DNA of 64,000 nt, from positions 1,240,001 to 1,304,000 of the forward strand of contig JAQJVL010000059.1 in the NCBI GenBank assembly GCA_035578905.1. Direction: 5' to 3'. The notes below the pieces were generated by a model. That model saw nothing but the letters and a program-made list of their open reading frames with translations, had not been told where the DNA came from and did no database searches. A program made the translations under genes and the position numbers. The DNA is from Stictocephala bisonia. Its lineage: Eukaryota > Arthropoda > Insecta > Hemiptera > Membracidae. Positions 11,888 to 24,119 of this stretch are shown here, piece after piece. Each line of letters starts with the position of its first letter. Position 1 is the stretch's first letter.

Positions 11888-12346
11888 CACAGAGTGTTTA
11901 AAAAAGAATGACCCTATTTTAAATAGCTACATTTTTAGAAAAAATGACTTTACCCAAACATATTAGACATTGAAATACTCTCCAAAGAATGAAGTTTATG
12001 AAAATGTATCATAAATGTTCAATATGTCTTCCATTTGCAGCTCGGATGAAATCTAGTCGATAGCTGAATTTTTGATAAGCGATAGCATCGTACGCACCGT
12101 TTGGGACGATTTCAGCTATCGATTATATGTTGTACTATCGATAACTTTAACATTGTGTGAATCACATGTTCATTCATCCATCAAAACGTGTGTTTCAACT
12201 GGAGGACATTTTGAACATTTATGATACATTTTCGTAAACTTCATTCTTTTGTAAATATTTTAATGTTCAATACGATTTGGGTAAAGCCCTTGTTTCTAAT
12301 AAATATAGCTGTTTAAAACTGGGCCATTCTTTTTAAACACCCTGTA
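11888..12346. mobile_element. Foldback MITE with about 150-bp inverted arms
   Basis: The ends read ACAGAGTGTTTAAAAAAG and, in reverse complement, ACAGGGTGTTTAAAAAG. The arms extend about 150 bp (11888-12045 and 12190-12346) at roughly 80 percent match. Each arm, read inward to outward, carries the tail of a transposase-like frame: GGHFEHL-stop on the plus strand at about 12200-12220 and GRHIEHL-stop on the minus strand at about 12020-12045. That motif is common at the C-terminus of insect Tc1/mariner-superfamily transposases. This suggests a non-autonomous derivative made of two inverted 3' ends. The family assignment is inference. Confidence 0.65.
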
Positions 12347-12567
12347 GTTTATAATTTAATTTACGTTTTATAGAGAAATGTGAAGTACAAAGATTACAAT
12401 AATAAGCCATACATTTGTCGAATGCTATACTTTATTGATGTCAAAAATCAATATTAAATAAAAATCATTATTACATAATAAATCTACACGGATACTTTGA
12501 AGCCTATACATTGCATAATCTCAAGCTGACTTATGGCTTTGTTCTGGTACCGTACTGAGTAATTTTA

Positions 12568-12900
12568 TCACTGACTTAAGTGCTTCACTTCCATCTTTTT
12601 GTTTTTTGACCAAAACCAAAAAGTAACTTTTTTTAACCAAAAAGTATAAAAATTTTGGTAAAAATGTCCTTTTATTTCGTGTCTTTTTGCCCTGTCTTCT
12701 AACATGTCCACTTGTGATTTGTAAAATGTATCTAACTGTTTTAATTGAATGGCCAATAAAACTTTAACAAAAACAAATATGTTTGGATGTGGTGATGGAC
12801 ATAAATTGTTAAATTTACTATGGAAGGACTCACATGCATTTGTGCAAGGACGAAGAAAAAGCCCATAATTATTGTGGTGGAAATGTGAAATTGTCTTCAT
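12568..12900 (-). pseudogene. MULE-like transposase C-terminal fragment
   Basis: A 110-codon frame contains NNYGLFLRPCTNACESFHSK followed by FNNLCPSPHPNIFVFVKVLL. The NACESFHSKFN...HPNIFVF pattern is what is seen near the end of the MULE transposase domain in many animal elements. Nothing upstream or downstream extends it convincingly, and no TIRs were found around it. The second half is low-complexity, rich in Phe, Trp and Lys. A short relic is the best reading, at moderate confidence because the motif is matched from memory of the family only. Confidence 0.45.
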
Positions 12901-13504
12901 CTATGCAAGTTTCGACAGTGTAATCAGCAACACATGAAAGTATATTGTCAGTCGGTTTGATACTCATTGGAATATTTTAACAAAATTGTTCACTTATTGA
13001 CAGTTCAAGAGGTTCAAGGGTACTTGAAGGTGATTAAAAATGACTGTGAATGTAATTCTTTCCAAGTATAATTTGAATGTTATGTTCGTTGTATACAAAA
13101 GATATTTAACCATTTATTTTTTTTTAATACAAAACTATTTTAACCTTATATTATCAAAGATACATCATTATACAAATGAAAATGATAGGTGAAATTCATT
13201 TGTGAAAATTATATGCCTAATTATTACGATTCTTCGTGAAATAAACGTCATAACAACAGCTAATTTCGCTCGTGCAATATTCATTGTTAAATTTATTGCA
13301 AATTTCATTAAATGAGAATTGTTTTACAATATATTTATATTTAATTGATGATAAAGAATATTTAGTATTAGTATTCAATTAATGTTATAGAAAGTTAGTT
13401 TCAGTATGAATATTTATTATTAGAGCAGTGGAAAATTTAGTAATTTCGTTGATGATACGACTGCAGGTAGTTGCGCGCAACTCGAGCATCCCTTTATGGA
13501 CCTT
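12901..13504. other. AT-rich stretch, no gene seen
   Basis: No gene. Near its right end (about 13466-13486) a short stretch containing GTTGCGCGCAACTCGAGCA is the reverse complement of part of the 57-bp minisatellite unit at 10893-11165, and it abuts the start of the 63-bp satellite. Confidence 0.5.
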
Positions 13505-16500
13505 AAGTCATAAACTTTTAAACCAGTCCAGTTCCGTTCCCCTTACCCCTATATGATGAAGTTTCTTTAGTAGTCAACTTTTAAACCAGTCGTTTTCCGT
13601 TCCTCTTACTCCTATATGATGAAGTTTCTTTAGTAGTCAAGTATTAAACCAGTCCAGTTACGTTCCCTTACTCCTACATGATGAAGTTTCTTTGGTAGTC
13701 AACTTTTAAACCAGTCCAGTTCCGTTCCCTTACACCTATATGATGAAGTTTCTTTAGTAGTCAACTTATAAACCAGTCCAGTTCCGTTCCCCTTACCCCT
13801 ATATGATGAAGTTTCTTTGGTAGTCAACTTTTAAACCAGTCCAGTTCCGTTCCCCTTACCACTATATGATGAAGTTTCTTTAGTAGTGAACTTTTAAACC
13901 AGTCCAGTTCCGTTCCTCTTACCCCTATTTGATCAAGTTTCTTTGGTAGTCAACTTTTAAACCAGTCTAGTTCCGTTCCCCTTACTCCTATATGATGAAG
14001 TTTCTTTAGTAGTCAACTTTTAAACCAGTCTAGTTTCGTTCCCTTACTCCTATATGATGAAGTTTCTGTAGTAGTCAACTTTTAAACCAGTCCAGTTCCG
14101 TTCCTCTTACACCTATATGATGAAGTTTCTGTAGTAGTCAATTTTTAAACCAGTCCAGTTCCGTTCCTCTTACCCATATTTGATCAAGTTTCTTTGGTAG
14201 TCAACTTTTAAACCAGTCTAGTTCCGTTCCCCTTACTCCTATATGATGAAGTTTCTTTAGTAGTCAACTTTTAAACCAGTCTAGTTTCGTTCCCTTACTC
14301 CTATATGATGAAGTTTCTGTAGTAGTCAACTTTTAAACCAGTCCAGTTCCGTTCCTCTTACACCTATATGATGAAGTTTCTTTAGTAGTCAACTTTTAAA
14401 CCAGTCTAGTTCCGTTCCCCTTACCCCTATATGATGAAGTTTCTTTAGTAGTCAACTTTTAAACCAGTCTAGTTTCGTTCCCTTACTCCTATATGATGAA
14501 GTTTATGTAGTAGTCAACTTTTAAACCAGTCTAGTTCCGTTCCCCTTACCCCTATATGATGAAGTTTATGTAGTAGTCAACTTTTAAACAAGTCTAGTCC
14601 CGTTCCCCTTACCCCTATATGATGAAGTTTCTTTAGTAGTCAACTTTTAAACCAGTCCAGTTCCGTTCCCCTTACCCCTATATGATGAAGTTTCTTAAGT
14701 AGTCAACTTTTAAACCAGTCTAGTTTCGTTCCCTTACTCCTATATGATGAAGTTTATGTAGTAGTCAACTTTTAAACCAGTCTAGTTCCTTTCCCCTTAC
14801 CCCTATATGATGAAGTTTATGTAGTAGTCAACTTTTAAACCAGTCTAGTCCCGTTCCCCTTACCCCTATATGATGAAGTTTCTTTAGTAGTCAACTTTTA
14901 AACCAGTCCAGTTCCGTTCCCCTTACCCCTATATGATGAAGTTTCTTTAGTAGTCAACTTTTAAACCAGTCTAGTTTCGTTCCCCTTACTCCTATATGAT
15001 GAAGTTTATGTAGTAGTCAACTTTAAAACCAGTCTAGTTTCGTTCCCTTACCCCTATATGATGAAGTTTCTTTAGTAGTCAACTTTTAAACCAGTCTAGT
15101 TTCGTTCCCTTACCCCTATATGATGAAGTTTATGTAGTAGTCAACTTTTAAACCAGTCTAGTTCCGTTCCCTTTACTCCTATATGATGAAGTTTCTTTAG
15201 TAGTCAACTTTTAAACCAGTCTAGTTTCGTTCCCTTACTCCTATATGATGAAGTTTCTGTAGTAGTCAACTTTTAAACCAGTCCAGTTCCGTTCCTCTTA
15301 CACCTATATGATGAAGTTTCTTTAGTAGTCAACTTTTAAACCAGTCTAGTTCCGTTCCCCTTACCCCTATATGATGAAGTTTCTTTGGTAGTCAACTTTT
15401 AAACCAGTCCAGTTCCGTTCCCCTTACCACTATATGATGAAGTTTCTTTAGTAGTGAACTTTTAAACCAGTCCAGTTCCGTTCCTCTTACCCCTATTTGA
15501 TCAAGTTTCTTTGGTAGTCAACTTTTAAACCAGTCTAGTTCCGTTCCCCTTACTCCTATATGATGAAGTTTCTTTAGTAGTCAACTTTTAAACCAGTCTA
15601 GTTTCGTTCCCTTACTCCTATATGATGAAGTTTCTGTAGTAGTCAACTTTTAAACCAGTCCAGTTCCGTTCCTCTTACACCTATATGATGAAGTTTCTGT
15701 AGTAGTCAATTTTTAAACCAGTCCAGTTCCGTTCCTCTTACCCATATTTGATCAAGTTTCTTTGGTAGTCAACTTTTAAACCAGTCTAGTTCCGTTCCCC
15801 TTACTCCTATATGATGAAGTTTCTTTAGTAGTCAACTTTTAAACCAGTCTAGTTTCGTTCCCTTACTCCTATATGATGAAGTTTCTGTAGTAGTCAACTT
15901 TTAAACCAGTCCAGTTCCGTTCCTCTTACACCTATATGATGAAGTTTCTTTAGTAGTCAACTTTTAAACCAGTCTAGTTCCGTTCCCCTTACCCCTATAT
16001 GATGAAGTTTCTTTAGTAGTCAACTTTTAAACCAGTCTAGTTTCGTTCCCTTACTCCTATATGATGAAGTTTATGTAGTAGTCAACTTTTAAACCAGTCT
16101 AGTTCCGTTCCCCTTACCCCTATATGATGAAGTTTCTTTAGTAGTCAACTTTTAAACCAGTCTAGTTTCGTTCCCTTACCCCTATATGATGAAGTTTATG
16201 TAGTAGTCAACTTTTAAACCAGTCTAGTTCCGTTCCCCTTACCCCTATATGATGAAGTTTCTGTAGTAGTCAACTTTTAAACCAGTCCAGTTCCGTTTCT
16301 CTTACACCTATATGATGAAGTTTCTTTAGTAGTCAACTTTTAAACCAGTCCAGTTCCGTTCCCCTTACCCCTATATGATGAAGTTTCTTTAGTAGTCAAC
16401 TTTTGAACCAGTCTAGTTTCGTTCCCTTACTCCTATATGATTAAGTTTCTTTGGTAGTCAACTTTTAAACCAGTCTAGTTCCGTTCCTCTTACCCCTATT

Positions 16501-17516
16501 TGATCAAGTTTCTTTGGTAGCCAACTTTTAAACCAGCCCATTTCCGTTCCTCTTATCCCTATATGATGAAGTATCTTTCGTATTCAACTTTTAAACCAGT
16601 CAAGTTCCGTTCCCTGACACCTACACCATGAAGTTTCTTTAGTAGTCAACTTTTAAACCAGTCCAGTTCCGTTCCCCTTACCCCTATATGATGGGGTTTC
16701 TTTAGTAGTCAACTTTTAAACCAGTCTAGTTTCGTTCCCTTACTCCTATATGATGAAGTTTCTTTGGTAGTCAACTTTTAAACCAGTCTAGTTTCGTTCC
16801 CTTACCCCTATATGATGAAGTTTCTTTAGTAGTCAACTTTTAAACCAGTCTAGTTTCGTTCCCTTACTCCTATATGATGAAGTTTCTTTAGTAGTCAACT
16901 TTTAAACCAGTCTAGTTTCGGTCCTCTTACCCCTATATGATGACGTTTCTTTAGTAGTCAACTTTTAAACCAGTCCAGTTTCGTTCCCTTACTCCTATAT
17001 GATGAAGTTTCTGTAGTAGTCAACTTTTAAACTAGTCCAGTTCCGTTCCTCTTGCCCCTATATGATGAAGTTTCTTTGGTAATCAACTTTTAAACCAGTT
17101 CAGTTTCGTTCCCCTTACCCGTATTTTATCAAGTTTCTTTAGTAGTCAACTTTTAAACCAGTCTAGTTTCGTTCCCTTACCCCTATATGATGAAGTTTCT
17201 TTAGTAGTCAACTTTTAAACCAGTCTAGTTTCGTTCCTCTTACCCCTATATGATGACGTTTCTTTAGTAGTCAACTTTTAAACCAGTCTAGTTTCGATCC
17301 CTTACTCCTATATGATGAAGTTTCTTTGGTAGTCAACTTTTAAACCAGTCTAGTTTCGTTCCTCTTACCCCTATATGACAACGTTTCTTTAGTAGTCAAC
17401 TTTTAAACCAGTCCAGTTTCGTTTCCTTACTCCTATATGATGAAGTTTCTTTGGTAGTGAACTTTTAAACCAGTCTAGTTTCGTTCCCTTACCCCTAAAT
17501 GATCAAGTTTCTTTAG
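13505..17516 (-). repeat. 63-bp satellite array A (about 64 units, reverse orientation)
   Basis: Unit (plus strand) contains TTTTAAACCAGTCYAGTTYCG, CCCTTACYCCTATATGATGA and AGTTTCTTTAGTAGTCAAC. The step is 63 bp, or 62 where one C is missing. On the minus strand the 63-bp unit is 21 codons reading KKLHHIGVRGTELDWFKS plus a stop-containing linker, a piece of a non-LTR RT. Several subtypes occur (CTTTAGTAG, CTGTAGTAG, TATGTAGTAG, CTTTGGTAG linkers). A block of about 770 bp near 13795-14560 recurs almost identically near 15363-16130, a higher-order duplication with a step of about 1568 bp. On the minus strand the array follows directly on RT sequence at 17517-17706. Confidence 0.95.
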
Positions 17517-17706
17517 TAACAAACTTCCATCAACAATTTCAAAAGCCTTAGTCAAATCAATAAGCAGTAAAATTGTTTTAATTACATTTTAAACAATTTT
17601 GGTTAGAAAAATAAACCAATATTTAGATTTTTGTCTTCCCTGAAACCAAACTGATAAATAATTTAGATGTGACGCTAGCCTATGTTATAGTCTAAAGCTG
17701 ACATAG
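17517..17706 (-). pseudogene. Non-LTR reverse transcriptase fragment (motif 0 to A) abutting satellite array A
   Basis: On the minus strand one frame gives QFGFREDKN, the entry motif of non-LTR RTs, and another gives LLLIDLTKAFEIVDGSLLLK, matching the motif-A block with its aspartate; frameshifts separate them. The reading continues straight into the first satellite unit (LLLKKLDHLGVRERN), so satellite and RT are joined without a break. An inverted, diverged copy lies at 19816-20035. Confidence 0.7.
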
Positions 17707-18618
17707 TAATTGATTCACCGTCTTCCCAGTGGCGAGTTTTCGTCTCGCTGGCGACCCCACACGACGCTAAATTCCAGGAATTCGACAAGAAATTCAAGGA
17801 AATCATAACGTCACACCCTTCCCCACCCACCCGCTCTCTAATTTTCCTAGTACTTATTACGTTATTTTACATATTTTTCTACTTTACATAGAGTAGTGTA
17901 ATAATTAAGTTAATTTGCATAGTAATTAGATTAAATAATTCGATTTGCATATTGATTTCGTTCAATTTTTTAATATAAAATGTGATATAAATACCAGTAA
18001 TATCGATTAATTAAATTGTATATGCTCTTGATATCCGTATGTTAGGTCATTAAAATTCTCTTTGGTAACTGTGCAATAAACAAATTAATAAAATGTGAAT
18101 TTTAATCGAAAATCATGAAGATAAATTATTAATTAATAGTGATTATGTGATTTAAAATTAATATATGTAGTAAAATAATTTGTTTATTGCACAGTTACCA
18201 AAGTGAATTTCGATAACCTAACATACAGATATCAAAAGCATATACAATTTAATTAATCGATATTATTGGTACTTTTTGATTTTCCAGTAATTATCGAATT
18301 ACTGAAATCAGTTAGTACAATATAATATAAATACATAATCACACTTTATATTTAAAAAATTGAACGAAATCAATATGCAAATCAAATTAATTAATCTTAT
18401 TACTATGCAAATTAACTTAATTATTACACTACTCTATGTAAAGTAGAAAAATATGTAAAATAACATAATAATTACTAGGCAAATTAGAGAGCGGGTGGGT
18501 GGGGAAGGGTGTGACGTTATGATTTCCTTGAATTTCTTGTCGAATTCCTGGAATTTAGCGTCGTGTGGGGTCGCCAGCGAGACGAAAACTCGCCACTGGG
18601 AAGACGGTGAATCAATTA
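17707..18618. mobile_element. Foldback element with about 400-bp inverted arms
   Basis: TAATTGATTCACCGTCTTCC at the left end is matched by the reverse complement at the right end (18599-18618). The arms (about 17707-18095 and 18190-18618) share blocks such as CAGTGGCGAGTTTTCGTCTC, GAATTCGACAAGAAATTCAA, the CCCACCCACCCGCTCTCTAA block and TTTGTTTATTGCACAGTTAC, with small indels. No transposase frame lies between them. It is non-autonomous and the superfamily is unassigned. It occupies the hinge between the inverted RT fragments. Confidence 0.8.
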
Positions 18619-18679
18619 CATCTACTCATACTGTACTGTTTATAATTTTTTTCAGAGATGTTAGTGAAAATGTTGTCTA

Positions 18680-19260
18680 TTATTGATTTGTAGTGTTTAA
18701 ATTCTCTTTTTTAGTCAAAGATGGTTGGGCGTAAACCAAAGATGACATTGTGTGGATGAATTTCCTGCTAGATATGGTATTATTTAAGACATCGACGTTG
18801 AAGTTCCCAAGAACTGTAATGGTTGATCTATTAAAGTTTGCGTCAAGGTAGAATCCAATAAACTTCATAAATCGATCACAATTGTATTCAGAAATTGTAT
18901 ATTCAGCAAGGACAAATATACTTTCACCACAGGTGAGGAGGAACTTAGCAGCAGCCATTTTACAGAATTCCTCTACACAAAAGAGAGACACATCACCATC
19001 CTCAAATTGTAGATTGTCTTTAGCTATTATACATACACCTCTCTTCCAGCTGTTTGCCTGACAAAAGGACGACACTTATTGTGTTCAGGTATGTGTAAGC
19101 TATCAAACTGAGCACGGGTAAAATTATGCTCCGAAAGACAAAAAATGTCAGGGCTCTTAACTTGGACAAGTATTTGAAGTGGGTCAATGTTATACTTTAG
19201 GCTGCATATGTTTTGGTGAATTAATGAAGTTATTTCAATTTAAGGAAGATACGGAGGGTT
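18680..19260 (-). pseudogene. Non-LTR retrotransposon endonuclease (EEP) fragment
   Basis: Minus-strand frames give, in order, SPDIFCLSEHNFTRAQFDSL (about 19080-19170), then KRGVCIIAKDN..., and finally ITVLGNFNVDVLN. This is the order of an apurinic-type endonuclease of a non-LTR retrotransposon: the early E in 'SEH', the GVCI strand, and the GDFN-like motif with Asp changed to Asn. At least one frameshift separates the first part from the 131-codon open frame at 18680-19075. No RT follows in this piece. It is a 5' fragment of an ORF2, cut at the foldback element. Confidence 0.7.
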
Positions 19261-19815
19261 GGATCAAGTTTTCAGCGCTTGGTCCAGTAACCCCTTAAAA
19301 ATTATGTTTAAAAGAGGAATTGGTCCAAACTCCACCATCCATCTACCACTGCCTGACCGGATATGGGTTGTCTTTCAATGTTGTTTGGTTGCCAATTAAT
19401 ATTGTATCATTTTTAGATTTGAAGTTACCACACACTACTTTTTTTAATAATATGCTGTGAGGCTGTTTTCTTTAGTATGTTTTCCAATATCATTTCCACA
19501 CAAGGCAGCCCAAGATCCACCATCGGACAAATTCCAGGGTTGTATTCAAGAGAGGCAAAAACTAGGAAACTTGAGTTGTTCCACTAATCTACGGTACAAC
19601 TGTAGAAATTGTATATACAGCAAGGACAAATGTACTTTCACCACAGGTGAGGAGGAACATAGCAGCAGCTTCTGGCACCGATAGTATTTTGGCTTTGCTC
19701 ATCAAAACTTGTTTTCAATTCCTTAAAGTTCCTCTTTTTCATATAATAAACAATAGTAGCCTATTATAAATATTAAGTTATTTCAATATACAAGGGGCCC
19801 AAAAAATAAATGTTT
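19261..19815. other. No gene; short duplicate of the endonuclease fragment
   Basis: About 70 bp at 19597-19665 (CAGCAAGGACAAATGTACTT and flanks) repeat 18890-18960 in the same orientation, so a second scrap of the same retrotransposon is present. The rest shows no coding signal. Confidence 0.5.
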
Positions 19816-20035
19816 CAGCTTTAGACTATAACATAGGCTAGCGTCATATCTAAATTATTTATCAGTTTGGTTTCAGGGAAGACAAAAATCTAAATTATGG
19901 TTTAATTTTACTAACCAAAATTGTTTATAATGTAATTGGAGGCAATTAAAACAATTTAACTGCTTATTGCTTATTGGTCTAAAGCTTTTGAAATTGTTGA
20001 TGGAAGTTTGTTACTAAGAAACATCATGATAAAGG
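19816..20035 (+). pseudogene. Non-LTR RT fragment (motif 0 to A) leading into satellite array B
   Basis: Inverted homologue of 17517-17700: it shares GACTATAACATAGGCTAGCG, GTTTGGTTTCAGGGAAGACA and TTTTGAAATTGTTGATGGAA. The reading includes KAFEIVDGSLLL and then passes directly into the first 63-bp satellite unit. Frameshifts and stops show that it is dead. With 31956-32152 it brackets the plus-strand satellite as the two halves of one RT frame. Confidence 0.7.
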
Positions 20036-20170
20036 TGTAAGGAGAACGGAACTGGACTGGCTTAACAGTTGACTAAAACAGAAACTTCATCATATAGGGG
20101 TAAGGAGAACGGAACTGGACTGGTTTAACAGTTGACTAAAACAGAAACTTCATCTTATAGGGGTAAGGGG
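20036..20170 (+). repeat. 63-bp satellite array B, first segment (about 2 units)
   Basis: Units of the GGAACTGGACTGGTTTAACAG / ACTAAAACAGAAACTTCATC type, opposite in orientation to array A. The last unit carries the otherwise rare variant CATCTTATAGGGG directly before the LTR element. The same variant precedes the solo LTR at 28112. Confidence 0.9.
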
Positions 20171-21206
20171 TGTAACCTCTCACCTCCTCAAGTTACATTA
20201 GATTAAGTTTTTTGTTAATTTGGTAAAATATTATGCAAATTAAAATTATTTATCTTATCTTAGGGTCGTTTTTATGGGTAAATCAGTGAGGCTGTAAATT
20301 ACAATGAAAAAGACTATTGTTTGAAAAAGCTAATTTATTACATTCTTTTTATCTTTGAATAGATATATGAAGTTAAATATTACAAAATTTAAAGTTATTT
20401 ATTTAAAACTGATTTCTAAAAACATGATTAACTTATTTATAACTAAAACTTATCTTTAAACTTTTCTTCTTGTGATGCTGAAACTCCACGTGGTCCTGAG
20501 TTAATTCAAACTGCAATCACCGTTCCAAACTGGTCATCGTACACCTATCTAGATCATTGCGACTAACTTGCAATAAAGAATTTTAATTCACTGTTTGACA
20601 AATACATTTTCCCTACATTACTCGGTTTTAAGATCAAACGGCCACCCGCGGTAACAAATACTATCTGGCTGATACATCAGTCTGGCTTGGAGTCCGGCCC
20701 CATAGGAGTCCTGATTTAAAGTGAAAGAGTCGTTGGAGATGCTAGCTTGGGTTGCCAGTCCGTTACAAGCTAGAGTTTTGGGTTCATAGCTAAACTTCCG
20801 GCTTTGCCATGCGCTTTTTTCCCTGGTTGGTGCTGCCCCCCAGCGATCCTTCCGTCAACTAATGACGTCTCCCATCTACATTGGACTCGACCATTACGTT
20901 GTGTCACACTGACACCCCTTTGGATTGTTAGATAGACTCGTCCCATGCGACACCAGACTGAACAGGTCTGCCTTATCTGTCTCGACACAATGCTTAGGTA
21001 TTTTGTTTACGTCTCGGAGGTCTGCAATGGAATAAATATGCCTGCCCACTTCTCTATACTTGTTGGCTATTAATTTACAATGATTTCCGAATATTATTTG
21101 AATGTTCGGTATTTATTTTAATTAAATGTATCTGTTTCTTCATTAAAATAATTTATCATTTATTTAATTTAATTAATTTATTCGTCAATTTGGTGGACCT
21201 GTTACA
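20171..21206 (-). repeat. 3' LTR of the gag-only element
   Basis: TGTAAC...GTTACA, 1036 bp. On the minus strand it contains an open frame of 72 codons (MSRQIRQTCSVWC...) that is also present in the other two copies. I treat it as chance, because it varies in length between copies through small indels. Confidence 0.88.
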
Positions 21207-23822
21207 GTAACCCCCGATTTTTTGCGATGTGCGGTTAGCGCGAGTCAAAAAATCTAAATTTTAACATGTTCCACCTAAATTGTCGGTTATTGTTCAGATA
21301 AGTTTTAGTTTTACAATATTAACTATATCTAGAATGGACTAAATCTATCTATTAATATACAATACAATTCTAAATCCCATTCAAACAAATCATGTAATCA
21401 TAAATTCATGATTTTTTTTTTTTTTTTGTATACTAACAAATTTATGTAAATCACTAATCATTGATTCACTAAATTACATTATTAGGTTTCATCTATATAA
21501 AAACAATTGAAATTATTTGTTATTAATTTGTAACAAGACCTTTTTTAATGATTCTTTGTCATTAATGCAAGTAGTCATTGATATTAATTATCTTGTAGTT
21601 AGTTATAAATATGCTCCAATGAATTCATGAAATTTAAATTATTATTTATATTTCATAATAATTTAAATATGAGAGCACTCTCATTTAGAACAATGGCACC
21701 GATTTTTCTCCAGACACCGACTAAACTGTCGGCAGACGAAATATTCTGTAGGCTTAATAAAAAGGCCTTTAATCTGAGCCAGACACTAGTACAAGTTTTA
21801 AGCCTAAGGGTTGTCCCTTAGCTGTTTAAAAAATGAGTAAAATATAACTAAATGTTTTTTATAGTATAGTTTTGTATGTACATAGTACATACAAGACGTG
21901 TATATTTTTGTATGGTATATAATTGTGAAGTTTTGTTGAGTTTTTCTTATTAGATGTTAACTGTTATTAATCAAATATTGAATACTGATAAAAAATATAT
22001 ATGAGAATTGTTAACAAGTACAATTGTAATTTTGCATCATCATTGGTTGAACATTCATGTTATTCATACCCTTTTTTCATTATTTATGGAGTACAATTGA
22101 CTTAATACTAACAACAGTATTTCAAAACATACACAAATAACATTTCATTCAAATATAGTTTAAAAATATTCACAATATTAAAAACATTATTTAATACCTT
22201 CAAATAGTATTATTATTATTCTGACAAGTGATTGTAAAATAGTAAATACTTTGTTTTATTTACATCAAAACTTTTCAATTGTAGAGTTATTTGAGTTATT
22301 CTGTCATTTATGATTATGATTCGACAGAATGTATATACATGTCTTCCATTAATTAATGGTGAAATACAAAATTATTTAAAAAATATTTCACATGGAAACA
22401 TGTATTGCTGTTAGCAACCAATTTAAAAATGATCAAAGTTCAAAAACTGATTTATTCTTGATCAAGTTTCTTATTTCTTATTAATGAAGTTATAACAGTT
22501 AAGTGATCATTGTTACATACCACTTAGTTTGTCATACAAACACTTTTTATGACAATGCATAAAATAATTAGTTCAGATTTCACTCTTGTAGTGGTTCATA
22601 TTAAAGAAGCAGTTCATCGGTTACCTTATGGTCGTTTCACATTTTCACTTCCTAGAGTGTCCACACTGTATCATTTGTGTCACAGTGTCCATTTGTTTCA
22701 GTGAGTGTCCATACAGCACTTGTCAATTGGTTTCAGGGCAAGATCATCTTACCTGAACATATCACTTTGATTACCTTTTCTATTAAATAGTATATACAAC
22801 ATGATTTAATTATTGGTTACTAGTTATAACAATGGTTTCAATTCAATATACAATTAAATGGAGTGAAAAATTATTTACAAAACACTTGAACATACTCATG
22901 ATTAATCATCATTTATCTTCCCTATACTCATTTGTGTATACATACATATTGCTTGTGCATAGAGTTTCACTTATCTATACATTTACTGATGCTGCTTTGG
23001 CATGTTCAAAGTTGACACATTTAACATCAATTGTCATTATTATATTTACAAAGTTTTCCCTACTTGTGATTTCTATCACTATTCTTTGCATTAATGACAA
23101 TTACAATAATTGCTATTAAAAGTTGTAATCACATGTTTACAATATCTCGGTCTCCTCTTTCAATGTATTTTTTAAATTACTAATCTATTGGTGTCTGCAA
23201 CATGACTCTAGTAATGAGGCTAGCCATACTACAGGTCACTTTAAGCTATGTCTTTAGGCTCAATTGCCAAGGCTAACTAACACCTTAAACTGAAATTCAT
23301 GCCATTTTGTGATAAATAGTGTACTTGCGTTGATTAATTTTGAATTTTGAATGTGGCTGGTTGTGATTAGTGCCGAATTGTACTACTATTGATCACTGGC
23401 TCATCACCTTTTACAAAATTCTTAAAATGATTAAGAATTATATAAGTACAAAAGAATACATACAATGTATATCTTTGAGTCATATCAACATAAACAAGTT
23501 ATAATAACAAAGTATTACAAGAAATCTCCTTACATCATCTTGGTCTAACATAAATATCATATTATTACCAATGTTACATTCAAATCTGTTATACATCTTA
23601 CTTCTTCACATATCTCATACTATCATTAATGTTACATTCTTTCAACTACCATATGTTTATTATTTTGACATCTTTAGGTATTTTTCTTTTAACAGTCACT
23701 TTTACAATTTATTTATTTTATAAAAATCTCATATTATTATTAATGTTACATTGTTTCAACTACTATGTGTTTATTATTATGATATCTTTAGGTATTTTTC
23801 TTTTAACCGTCAATTTTACAAT
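21207..23822 (-). other. Non-coding interior of the LTR element
   Basis: About 2.6 kb of AT-rich sequence between gag and the 3' LTR, where pol would normally lie. No RT, RNase H or integrase motif was found in any frame. A 114-bp tandem duplication occupies about 23613-23826 (TTAATGTTACATT at 23626 and 23740). The purine-rich tract reads, on the minus strand, into the 3' LTR at 21207-21222. Confidence 0.65.
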
Positions 23823-24119
23823 TTAGTTTTCTATACAAATGGGATTGTCCGAGAACACTAGTTTATTTTTTACTAAGACTTTTTTTTTATGTTTGTGGTC
23901 TGAAAAGCATGAGATATTATAGTACTTCATTACATAATTAACAATGCCATCTTTGTTTAAATCATAGTTTCCACCCCCCATCAATCCACTCTCAAATTCC
24001 CTTTGATTATCTATTCCCCAGTACTTGCTTATAAAATCCATTTCAAACTCAAAGAAGTCACTCCATTTGTCTAGTCTGTTTCTGATCATTTTTAGTTTTT
24101 CATTAATATTTAAAGTCAT
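23823..24119 (-). CDS. Gag-like ORF, downstream part
   Basis: 98 codons containing FEFEMDFISKYWGIDNQREF and then MGGGNYDLNKDGIVNYVMKY. A conserved 'YW...Q' followed by a 'Y...Y' block is typical of the retrotransposon Gag capsid-like region in insect LTR elements; that assignment is by pattern only. Its ATG overlaps the stop of the upstream gag frame by 17 nt in a different frame. The pair could therefore be one protein split by a frameshift or two overlapping ORFs. No zinc knuckle is seen. Expected to form element particles in the cytoplasm. Confidence 0.55.
   Translation of the reverse strand: MTLNINEKLKMIRNRLDKWSDFFEFEMDFISKYWGIDNQREFESGLMGGGNYDLNKDGIVNYVMKYYNISCFSDHKHKKKVLVKNKLVFSDNPICIEN

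Noticed and set aside
13505..17516. Regular repeats resembling a CRISPR array
   Set aside because: Units are contiguous 63-bp satellite copies with no unique spacers, and the sequence is eukaryotic.
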